Below, piece by piece: positions 1 to 5,218 of a stretch of DNA of 6,897 bases. The stretch is from Xanthocytophaga sp031424975 (GTDB lineage: Bacteria; Bacteroidota; Bacteroidia; Cytophagales; 172606-1). The translations under genes and the position numbers were made by a program. A model generated the notes under the pieces. The model saw only the letters and a list, made by a program, of their open reading frames with translations, ran no database searches and was not told the origin of the DNA. Every line of letters begins with the position of its first letter. The stretch's first letter is position 1. The stretch covers positions 1 to 6,897 of the forward strand of contig JANPIL010000023.1 of NCBI GenBank assembly GCA_031424975.1, read 5' to 3'.

Positions 1-48
1 GAGGGGGCTTTCAACTCCCCCTCCTTCGGAGGGGGTTGGGGGGAGGTC
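1..48 (+). repeat. Palindromic G/C-rich repeat translated in frame inside leuS
   Basis: Bases 17-24 (CCCCCTCC) and 28-35 (GGAGGGGG) form a perfect 8-bp stem with a 3-base loop. Bases 1-7 (GAGGGGG) can alternatively pair with 17-23. The stem is followed by GGTTGGGGGGAGG. The translation is a low-complexity NSPSFGGGWGEV-like stretch directly before the conserved IEVFTTR of the editing domain. The same style of sequence (CCCCTTAGGGGTTGGGGG) occurs between genes at 2142-2159. I infer that a dispersed intergenic repeat inserted in frame. The left boundary lies at or beyond the window edge. Confidence 0.6.
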
Positions 49-2079
49 ATTGAAGTTTTCACCACCCGCGTGGATACGATTTACGGCGTAAGTTTTTTGG
101 TCTTGGCTCCTGAGCATGAGTTGGTTGCGGGCTTGACCACGCCGGAACAGCGGGCGGAAGTGGAAGCGTATGTGAAGTGGGCGGCTTCGCGGTCGGATGT
201 GGACCGGATGTCGGAAGTGAAGAAGGTTTCGGGCGTTTTCACGGGCAGCTATGCCATCAATCCCGTCAATGAACAGCCCGTGCCAATTTACCTAGCCGAC
301 TATGTGCTGGCGGGCTACGGAACCGGCGCGGTGATGGGCGTACCTTCCGGAGACCAACGCGACTGGAACTTTGCCACGCATTTCGGCCTGCAAATCATCC
401 CGATTCTGGACAGCCAGCGCGACATGGACAAGCAGGCCGATGCCACCAAAGAAGGCCATTATATAAACTCCGGTTTGATTGATGGCTTGGAATACAAACA
501 AGCCACGGAAACGCTGATCCGATGGCTGGAAGACAAAAACATGGGCAAAGGCAAGGTGCAATACCGACTGCGCAATGCGGTGTTCAGCCGTCAGCGGTAT
601 TGGGGCGAGCCGGTTCCGGTGTATTACAAAGATGGCCTGCCGTACCTGATTGACGAAAGCGATTTGCCGCTGGTGCTGCCCGAAATTGACAAATACCTGC
701 CCACCGAGACGGGCGAACCGCCGCTGGGACGCGCCGAAAATTGGAAATATAAGGGAAAACATGAATATGAACTGAGCACCATGCCCGGCTGGGCGGGATC
801 GAGCTGGTATTTTTACCGCTACATGGATCCGCAAAACAGCACGGAATTTGCATCCAAAACCGCCGTGGAGTACTGGCAGGACGTGGATTTGTACGTGGGC
901 GGCTCCGAGCACGCCACAGGGCACTTACTGTATTCGCGGTTTTGGAACCACTTCCTGTATGATTTGGGCTTGGTGCCGAAGAAAGAATATGCGAAGAAGC
1001 TGATTAATCAGGGGATGATTTTGGGGCGGAGCAATTTTGTGTACAGGAGTTCATATGCTTTTTTGGATAAAAGGAGCAGAGCGATAAATGATGCTCCTCA
1101 TATATTTGTTTCTAAGAACAAAACCTCTTTGAATAAAGACATAAGTGAACAAAGAATTTACTGCGGCCAACTTAATATTGGAGATTTGATAATTAGTTTG
1201 GCTGAAAAAAAATACGGGATTACAGATGGAGTATATAGTAAAAGTAATTTTGTATCAGAAATACATGTTGATGTAAACATTGTTGAAAACGACGAATTGG
1301 ATATTGAAGCTTTCAAAAAGTTACGGCCTGAATATGCTGATGCAGAGTTTATTTTGGAAGACGATGGCAAATACATCTGCGGTTGGGAAGTGGAAAAGAT
1401 GTCCAAATCCAAGTACAACGTTGTCAATCCCGATGACATTGTAGAACGGTACGGTGCGGACACGCTGCGGATGTACGAAATGTTTCTGGGCCCGCTGACG
1501 GAAGCAAAACCTTGGAACACCAACGGCATCAGCGGCGTGCATAACTTTTTGCGCAAATTCTGGCGGCTGTTTTACGACGACCAGGGCAACTGGATTGTGA
1601 CCGAACCTGAACCCACGCGCGATGAGTTGAAAACGCTGCACAAAACAATCAAAAAAGTAACGGACGATGTGGAAAACTACTCGTTCAACACAACCGTCAG
1701 CGCGTTCATGATCTGCGTCAATGAATTGTCGGCGTTGAAATGCCACAAACGCGCCGTTCTGAGCGATTTGGCGGTGATTTTGTCGCCGTTTGCGCCGCAC
1801 ATTACCGAGGAATTATGGGAAAAACTGGGCAACGCCACCAGTGTGACTCAAGCCGCGTATCCGGTTTTCAACGCCGAATACCTGACGGAAAACAGCTTTG
1901 AATATCCGATTTCAATTAATGGCAAAGTGCGGGCTAAGATGACTTTCCCGGCAGAGGCTTTGCCCGCCGACATTGAGAAAGCGGTGCTGGCCGAAGAAAC
2001 CGTGCAGAAATGGCTGGAAGGAAAACCTCCGAAAAAGATAATTGTGGTGCCGAAGCGGATTGTGAACTTGGTGGTTTGA
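1..2079 (+). CDS. leuS: Leucyl-tRNA synthetase, C-terminal three quarters (5' end outside window)
   Basis: Class Ia synthetase that charges tRNA-Leu with leucine in the cytoplasm and edits mischarged tRNA. The frame is open from base 1, so the GTG at 70 is an internal valine codon and not a start. The N-terminal part with the HIGH motif is missing. Seen in order: the editing (CP1) domain with TTRVDT (61-78) and GTGAVMGVPSGDQRDW (about 319-366), including the Asp of DQRD that binds the amino group in this family; RYWGEP (595-612); TMPGWAGSSWYF and GGSEHATGHLLY of the catalytic core; KMSKS (1396-1410); the helical anticodon-binding domain; and an intact C-terminal domain ending in PKRIVNLVV. 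Two oddities are described separately: a palindromic repeat translated in frame at 1-48, and an AT-rich tract around 1039-1320 with an enlarged loop before KMSKS. All visible catalytic motifs are intact, so the enzyme is probably functional. Confidence 0.96.
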   Translation, partial: EGAFNSPSFGGGWGEVIEVFTTRVDTIYGVSFLVLAPEHELVAGLTTPEQRAEVEAYVKWAASRSDVDRMSEVKKVSGVFTGSYAINPVNEQPVPIYLADYVLAGYGTGAVMGVPSGDQRDWNFATHFGLQIIPILDSQRDMDKQADATKEGHYINSGLIDGLEYKQATETLIRWLEDKNMGKGKVQYRLRNAVFSRQRYWGEPVPVYYKDGLPYLIDESDLPLVLPEIDKYLPTETGEPPLGRAENWKYKGKHEYELSTMPGWAGSSWYFYRYMDPQNSTEFASKTAVEYWQDVDLYVGGSEHATGHLLYSRFWNHFLYDLGLVPKKEYAKKLINQGMILGRSNFVYRSSYAFLDKRSRAINDAPHIFVSKNKTSLNKDISEQRIYCGQLNIGDLIISLAEKKYGITDGVYSKSNFVSEIHVDVNIVENDELDIEAFKKLRPEYADAEFILEDDGKYICGWEVEKMSKSKYNVVNPDDIVERYGADTLRMYEMFLGPLTEAKPWNTNGISGVHNFLRKFWRLFYDDQGNWIVTEPEPTRDELKTLHKTIKKVTDDVENYSFNTTVSAFMICVNELSALKCHKRAVLSDLAVILSPFAPHITEELWEKLGNATSVTQAAYPVFNAEYLTENSFEYPISINGKVRAKMTFPAEALPADIEKAVLAEETVQKWLEGKPPKKIIVVPKRIVNLVV
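1039..1320 (+). other. AT-rich tract within leuS with an enlarged loop before KMSKS
   Basis: A hand count of 1081-1320 gives 72 G/C in 240 bases (30%), against 36 of 60 (60%) for 1441-1500 of the same gene. Codons change to AGA, AGG, AGT and ATA, which are avoided elsewhere in leuS, where CGC, CGG, AGC and ATC dominate. The encoded stretch between SNFVYR and HVDVNIV is about 70 residues; from memory it is nearer 20 in typical Bacteroidota LeuRS. The tract also covers the conserved HVDVNIV segment after the extra residues. That favours a recombined patch from an AT-rich donor over simple insertion of a loop. The frame is uninterrupted. Confidence 0.7.
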
Positions 2080-2172
2080 AGCATAAAACAGTATGTTTCA
2101 AAAAGCCCAATCCCCCCAATCCCGAAAGGGCTTTTAAAATTCCCCTTAGGGGTTGGGGGCCAAAAATAGTAT

Positions 2173-2200
2173 CCCCGCTAAAGACGGGGCTTTTAGCTTT
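2173..2200 (+). terminator. Probable rho-independent terminator of leuS
   Basis: CCCCG (2173-2177) pairs with CGGGG (2185-2189) around a 7-base loop, followed by CTTTTAGCTTT. This is the usual shape of an intrinsic terminator reading rightward, about 95 bases after the leuS stop. It forms part of the composite repeat, so the repeat may double as terminator. Confidence 0.5.
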
Positions 2201-2204
2201 CACA

Positions 2205-2247
2205 AACGCCAAACCCCTGAAGTCATAGGCTCCAAGGGTTTGGCGTT
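2205..2247. terminator. Strong hairpin between convergent genes, possible bidirectional terminator
   Basis: AACGCCAAACCC (2205-2216) and GGGTTTGGCGTT (2236-2247) form a perfect 12-bp stem with a 19-base loop. It sits 25 bases beyond the LRR-gene stop codon on the minus strand and downstream of leuS on the plus strand, so it could stop transcription from both. No long T-run follows on either side, so the terminator role is inferred. Confidence 0.5.
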
Positions 2248-2271
2248 CGTACTTGCGGATATATCGGAATA

Positions 2272-3105
2272 TCAGAAACGATGCGGAACCTTGCCTCCGG
2301 CCTGGCTGTCGGTAGGCTTGCGGTTTACGCGGGATTTGGGGCTTTGCTGCAACTTTACAATATTCTCGTTTTTGTGAAAGTACACGTTGCAATTGGGCAG
2401 CATCTCCCGGATGCGGTCTTGTTCGGCATCGGGAATCAAATTGCCGGACAAGTTGAGGATTCTCAGGTTTTTCAACTGCGCCATTTCAGACGGCAGGGTT
2501 TCCAATTCGTTCTCGCTCAAATCCAGTTCGCGGAGAAATGACAGGTTCCTGATGCCCGCCGCAAGGTTCCGGATTTTATTTTGCCGCACATCCAGAAACA
2601 GCAGGGCTTGGTTGCGTGCAAAAATCCCGTTCAAATCGGTCAGCCGGTTGTTGCTTGCGTTCAGCCGTATCAAATCCGTGAAACTGCCTACTTGCTCCGG
2701 AATTGTTTTCATATTCGTGCCGCTGATGTCCAGACAAAATACTTCTTCCGCTTTCAAGTCGGCCTGTAATTCCGACACGCACGCACCGGCAAAGCCTTCG
2801 CTGATAGTTGCCAACGCCTCGGTCTTGCCCAAACGAACCGCCTGCAACAAGTCACTGTAGTGTTCGGTATCGGTGTAGCCTTGCTGTTGGGCCAGCCATT
2901 CTTTGGCATTGGCACGTTGCAGGTAAGCATCGGCATGTTTGGAATCAAGGCTCACGGCTTTGGTGAAATTGCCGATGGCCGCCAAAAACTGCCGTTGCTC
3001 CAATTTTTCCATGCCGGCCTTGTATAATTCTTCAGCCGATGGTGGCGTGGTGGCCATGCCGAGCCACAGGCAAACGGTGAAAGCGATTGAGGTGGTTTTT
3101 TTCAT
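2272..3105 (-). CDS. Exported TPR and leucine-rich-repeat protein
   Basis: 277 residues. Residues 1-24 look like a Sec signal peptide: MKK, a hydrophobic core, and an Ala at the end of PPSA as a likely cleavage site. No lipobox cysteine is placed correctly. Residues 25-93 contain one clear TPR and probably a second (ELYKAGMEKLEQRQFLAAI ... ADAYLQRANA ... YSDLLQAVRLG). Residues 118-245 hold about five leucine-rich repeats of the LxxLxLSxNxLxxLP type, for example LRELDLSENELETLP and LRILNLSGN. A short basic tail with no visible sorting signal follows. Both repeat types mediate protein contacts, so a periplasmic or surface scaffold or binding role is plausible. The partner is unknown. It converges with leuS and diverges from the small acidic gene, so it is probably monocistronic. 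The start is the ATG directly before the signal peptide. Confidence 0.88.
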   Translation of the reverse strand: MKKTTSIAFTVCLWLGMATTPPSAEELYKAGMEKLEQRQFLAAIGNFTKAVSLDSKHADAYLQRANAKEWLAQQQGYTDTEHYSDLLQAVRLGKTEALATISEGFAGACVSELQADLKAEEVFCLDISGTNMKTIPEQVGSFTDLIRLNASNNRLTDLNGIFARNQALLFLDVRQNKIRNLAAGIRNLSFLRELDLSENELETLPSEMAQLKNLRILNLSGNLIPDAEQDRIREMLPNCNVYFHKNENIVKLQQSPKSRVNRKPTDSQAGGKVPHRF

Positions 3106-3127
3106 GGTTCAGCTTGGAGATGGAGAT

Positions 3128-3198
3128 AAAAATAGTATCGGGAATTGGGATGAAACCCGGCATTTTCCACCGGCTATTTTTACAGGTTTATCCGGTGG
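3128..3198. repeat. Overlapping inverted repeats with a copy of the AAAAYAGTAT motif
   Basis: AAAAATAG (3128-3135) is the exact reverse complement of CTATTTTT (3174-3181). Inside, CGGG (3139-3142) faces CCCG (3156-3159). CCACCGG (3167-3173) and CCGGTGG (3192-3198) form a competing 7-bp stem. AAAATAGTATC (3129-3139) is the third copy of the window's recurrent motif. The arrangement allows two mutually exclusive folds just upstream of the LRR gene. It may be a repeat element, a regulatory leader or both. Confidence 0.5.
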
Positions 3199-3361
3199 GC
3201 GGCTGTAAAAGTGACCACCCCGCACACGACTATAACCGGTATAAACTTACATGGCGGCGCGTTGGGGGCACAGCAACTTGGCTGGTTGAGCAGCCACAAA
3301 CGCGCGTGGCTCAGGGCGGCGAAAATTAAAACTTGCCCGAATGAAATTTATTCCCCTATTT

Positions 3362-3369
3362 TAGTTTTG
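3362..3369 (+). promoter_or_regulatory. Candidate Bacteroidota -7 box for the small acidic gene
   Basis: TAGTTTTG matches the Bacteroidota primary sigma -7 consensus TAnnTTTG in full, 70 bases before the ATG at 3440. The nearest upstream TTG (3333-3335) is 26 bases away instead of the usual 17-23, so the -33 element is poor. Confidence 0.35.
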
Positions 3370-3439
3370 CTGCGGGCGGCTTCACCGTTTGCCGGCAAAA
3401 ATTCCTTTATTCATCCGTCCACCAATTTTTCCAGCAGCC

Positions 3440-3691
3440 ATGTCAGTGATTTATCTCAAAAAAGACTTTACCGATGGCATGGTTTATTACAAGATAGAAC
3501 CCATAGCCAATCCCGAAGACGAGTACATCTACGATGCCACGGAAATTGCGGTGGAAGACGAGACCCGTTCGCGCGATGAATTTGAACTGACGCAGGAAGA
3601 TTTGGACGAAATGCACCACGATGGTTTCCAGCCGATTACCGAATCCGAATTCAGCACGGTGGAATCCGAACAGCGCAGTCTGGACATTTGA
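3440..3691 (+). CDS. Small, highly acidic hypothetical protein
   Basis: 83 residues starting MSVIYLKKDF. I do not recognise the family. It has 24 Asp or Glu against 6 Lys or Arg, no signal peptide and no membrane segment, so it is probably cytoplasmic. The N-terminal third (VIYLKKDFTDGMVYYKIEP) has beta-strand character. The rest is an acidic, likely flexible tail with DELTQEDLDE-like composition. I chose ATG 3440 over the in-frame ATG at 3389, because the extra 17 residues are Pro-rich and unlike the rest, and because the candidate -7 box (3362-3369) leaves only about 20 bases to 3389. GC content and codon use fit a real gene. It lies 162 bases upstream of lemA on the same strand with a hairpin between them, so co-transcription is uncertain. 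Confidence 0.7.
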   Translation: MSVIYLKKDFTDGMVYYKIEPIANPEDEYIYDATEIAVEDETRSRDEFELTQEDLDEMHHDGFQPITESEFSTVESEQRSLDI

Positions 3692-3703
3692 AATCATGCC
3701 GCG

Positions 3704-3719
3704 CTTGGCTGATGCCAAG
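3704..3719 (+). terminator. Short hairpin after the small acidic gene
   Basis: CTTGGC (3704-3709) and GCCAAG (3714-3719) form a perfect 6-bp stem with loop TGAT, 12 bases after the stop codon. GGTTACCTTTTG follows. This resembles a weak intrinsic terminator or attenuator ahead of lemA. Confidence 0.4.
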
Positions 3720-3772
3720 GGTTACCTTTTGCCCAATCTGTCATTAAGGCAGCGAATGCAGGTGAATGCCGC

Positions 3773-3787
3773 GTTGCCGGAGGCAAC
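3773..3787 (+). other. Hairpin in the lemA leader
   Basis: GTTGCC (3773-3778) and GGCAAC (3782-3787) pair perfectly across loop GGA, 66 bases before the lemA ATG. It is a stable small stem, and its role is unknown. The following leader is A/T-rich (TCAATTTTAAACAACC), typical of Bacteroidota genes without a Shine-Dalgarno site. Confidence 0.35.
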
Positions 3788-3853
3788 CAACTGGCCGCTA
3801 ACTGTTTGCGCGTATCCAATCACAAACAATCAATTTTAAACAACCATTTATCC

Positions 3854-4444
3854 ATGAAAAGAATAGGCGTTATCGTAATTATCGTGGTGGCCGCTATCGC
3901 CCTGTTGGGTGGCTGCAGTACTTATAACGGATTGGTAGGCAAGGAAGAAACCGTAAATGGCACTTGGGCGCAAGTGCAAAACCAGTACCAACGCCGCGCC
4001 GACCTGATCCCGAACTTGGTCAACACCGTGAAAGGCGTGGCTAACTTTGAGAAAGGTACTTTGGAAGCGGTAATCCAAGCCCGTGCAAATGCCACCCGCC
4101 CCGAAATAAACCTCAATGCCGACCAACTGACCCCCGAAAACGTGCAGCGTTTCCAGCAGGCGCAAGATGGCTTGAGTTCGTCGCTGTCGCGGCTTTTGGT
4201 GGTGGCCGAGCAGTATCCGGTATTGAAGGCAAACCAAAACTTTTTGGAATTGCAGGCGCAACTGGAAGGCACCGAAAACCGCATCACAGTGGCGCGGCAG
4301 GGTTTCAACGGCTCGGTGCAGGACTACAACACCAGCCGCCGCACGTTTCCGGCCAGCATTTTTGCCGGTATTTTCGGCTTCCAGGCAAAAGGATATTTTC
4401 AAGCCCAAGCCGGTGCGGACAAAGCCCCGACGGTTCAGTTTTAA
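3854..4444 (+). CDS. lemA: LemA family protein
   Basis: 196 residues, the usual LemA length. Residues 1-20 are a hydrophobic export segment (MKRIGVIVIIVVAAIALLGG). They end at Cys21 in an LGGC context, which could act as a lipobox; otherwise the segment is a signal anchor. The family core is plain: NGTWAQVQNQYQRRADLIPNL followed by VNTVKG, then AVIQARA, and NFLELQAQLEGTENRI near residue 140. The C-terminal FP(A)SIFAGIFGF motif is also typical. LemA proteins are membrane-attached helical bundles facing outside the cytoplasm; their exact function is unsettled. I chose ATG 3854 because an upstream TTG at 3806 would put hydrophilic residues before the signal. The gene leads a group with two TPM-domain genes, a frequent association in Bacteroidota. 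A strong hairpin follows the stop codon. Confidence 0.95.
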   Translation: MKRIGVIVIIVVAAIALLGGCSTYNGLVGKEETVNGTWAQVQNQYQRRADLIPNLVNTVKGVANFEKGTLEAVIQARANATRPEINLNADQLTPENVQRFQQAQDGLSSSLSRLLVVAEQYPVLKANQNFLELQAQLEGTENRITVARQGFNGSVQDYNTSRRTFPASIFAGIFGFQAKGYFQAQAGADKAPTVQF

Positions 4445-4476
4445 GTTGCCGCACCCCCGTTAAAACCGCCCAGCAA

Positions 4477-4506
4477 GCCAATGCCCTACGCGTGTGGGGC
4501 ATTGGC
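4477..4506. terminator. Strong hairpin downstream of lemA
   Basis: Bases 4477-4489 (GCCAATGCCC then TAC) pair with 4494-4506 (GTG then GGGCATTGGC). This gives 13 bp with one G-U pair around the 4-base loop GCGT. It starts 33 bases after the lemA stop. A short T-rich stretch (GGGTTTT) comes only 10 or more bases later. It may be a terminator, an RNA-stabilising stem, or part of the repeat family, since a motif copy lies 25 bases further on. Confidence 0.5.
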
Positions 4507-4529
4507 ATTGGCCTTGGGTTTTGCCATTT

Positions 4530-4545
4530 GAAAACATACTATTTT
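4530..4545 (-). repeat. Minus-strand copy of the AAAAYAGTATSTTT motif
   Basis: Read on the minus strand, the site is AAAATAGTATGTTTTC. It lies between lemA and the first TPM gene. It is the only copy in the window in this orientation. On the plus strand the same bases include TATTTTCG, a loose -7 box (4540-4547) with TTG at 4521-4523, so it could alternatively mark a promoter for the TPM gene. Confidence 0.45.
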
Positions 4546-4594
4546 CGGTTCATGGAAAATCCGAAAACACGTTCCGCAACCCAAACAACCGCCC

Positions 4595-5032
4595 ATGCAG
4601 TCGCCAATCAGGTTTACCGACGAAGAAAAACAGCGGATTGTTTCGGCCATCCAATCGGCGGAACGCAACACGTCTGGCGAGATGAAAGTACACGTGGAAA
4701 GCAACTGCCCCTCGGAGCCGATGCCACGTGCGCAGGAGGTTTTTGTGCAACTTGAATTGCACCGCACCAAGCAGCAAAACGGCGTTTTGTTCTACATCGC
4801 GCTGGACGACCATAAGTTTGCCATCTTGGGCGATAGCGGAATCAACGCCGCCGTGCCGGGCGATTTTTGGGAAACCACCAAAGACCTGATGCGCAGCCAC
4901 TTCCGCCAAAATCAACTTGTAGAGGGCATCTGCGCGGGCATTGAAAAGGCGGGCGAACAGTTGAAAGCACACTTCCCGTTTGACTCCGGCGATGTGAATG
5001 AACTCTCGGACGACATATCCTTTGGTAGCTGA
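4595..5032 (+). CDS. TPM-domain protein, short cytoplasmic type
   Basis: 145 residues made almost entirely of one TPM domain (the TLP18.3/Psb32/MOLO-1 fold). Visible landmarks are FTDEEKQRIVSAIQSAE (7-23), NTSGEMKVHVE (25-35), a central beta strand NGVLFYIALDDHKFAILGD around 62-80, and GINAAVPGDFW. The helical end is followed by a conserved-looking tail, DVNELSDDISFG. There is no signal peptide or membrane helix, unlike the next TPM gene, so it likely works inside the cell or on the inner face of the membrane. The short TPM proteins next to lemA in Bacteroidota have this same architecture. Phosphatase activity is reported for some plant TPM proteins, but I cannot infer it here. The start is ATG 4595, the only one keeping the complete domain. 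Confidence 0.92.
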   Translation: MQSPIRFTDEEKQRIVSAIQSAERNTSGEMKVHVESNCPSEPMPRAQEVFVQLELHRTKQQNGVLFYIALDDHKFAILGDSGINAAVPGDFWETTKDLMRSHFRQNQLVEGICAGIEKAGEQLKAHFPFDSGDVNELSDDISFGS

Positions 5033-5056
5033 CTTGGTGGTGGGCCGGGTTGTGGC

Positions 5057-5150
5057 AGCATGAAAACAGTATCTTTCAAAAAGCTGAAAGCCCCGTTTAC
5101 GCCTCTGGCGGAACTTTTAGCTTTAGTGGGGGCTAAACCCGCCGCTTCCG
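5057..5150 (+). repeat. Dispersed repeat element between the two TPM genes
   Basis: It begins GCATGAAAACAGTATCTTTC and continues AAAAAGC, nearly identical to 2081-2106 (GCATAAAACAGTATGTTTC...). It later contains CTTTTAGCTTT (5115-5125), as at 2190-2200. A nested hairpin has CGCC-TCT-GGCG inside AGCCCC ... GGGGGCT. The ATG at 5060 opens a frame that runs into the downstream TPM gene, but its peptide (MKTVSFKKLKAPF...) is repeat-derived and I do not regard it as the gene's N-terminus. Confidence 0.6.
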
Positions 5151-5218
5151 GCCAATGCGTTTCCGCTTTCCGAATCTTTTCCGGCTTCGGCATCAATCAT
5201 CCAATCTTTTTTTTCTCG

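Larger units (their letters stand above)
2080..2271. repeat. Composite dispersed repeat between convergent leuS and the LRR gene
   Basis: This 192-base gap is built almost entirely from repeat-like modules. AAAACAGTATGTTTC (2085-2099) matches the start of the element at 5063. AAAAGCCC (2101-2108) pairs with GGGCTTTT (2128-2135). CCCCTTAGGGGTTGGGGG (2142-2159) resembles the repeat inside leuS. AAAATAGTATCCCC (2163-2176) is a second copy of the 15-mer motif. CTTTTAGCTTT (2190-2200) recurs at 5115-5125. I see no gene here; small open frames crossing it are low-complexity products of the repeats. Confidence 0.65.
3106..3439. other. Divergent intergenic region with inverted repeats
   Basis: 334 bases with no convincing gene, between the start codons of two divergent genes. 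The left part (3128-3198) is an inverted-repeat block, listed separately. A possible minus-strand -7 box, TATTTTTA, lies at 3127-3134 for the LRR gene (7 of 8 to TAnnTTTG, no matching TTG upstream). The middle (3280-3316) has two small nested hairpins: GGCTG/CAGCC, and AGCCAC/GTGGCT around AAACGCGC. The right part carries a plus-strand -7 box at 3362. An upstream extension of the small acidic protein to 3389 is open but gives unremarkable, non-acidic residues. Confidence 0.5.

Noticed and set aside
70..72. GTG as a start codon for a shorter leuS
   Set aside because: The frame and conserved residues (IEVFTTR) continue upstream of it to the window edge.
292..924. Minus-strand open frame opposite leuS
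   Set aside because: It overlaps conserved LeuRS motifs and has no domain-like sequence. It is a shadow of the real gene.
2010..2377. Two small plus-strand frames across the leuS end and the repeat region
   Set aside because: They consist of repeat-derived low-complexity sequence or overlap confirmed genes out of frame.
3280..3316. Possible small structured RNA in the divergent gap
   Set aside because: Only short 5-6 bp stems are visible, with no promoter and terminator pair around them. This is not enough to call an RNA gene.
3806..3853. Upstream TTG start for lemA
   Set aside because: It adds 16 hydrophilic residues before an excellent signal segment that begins at ATG 3854.
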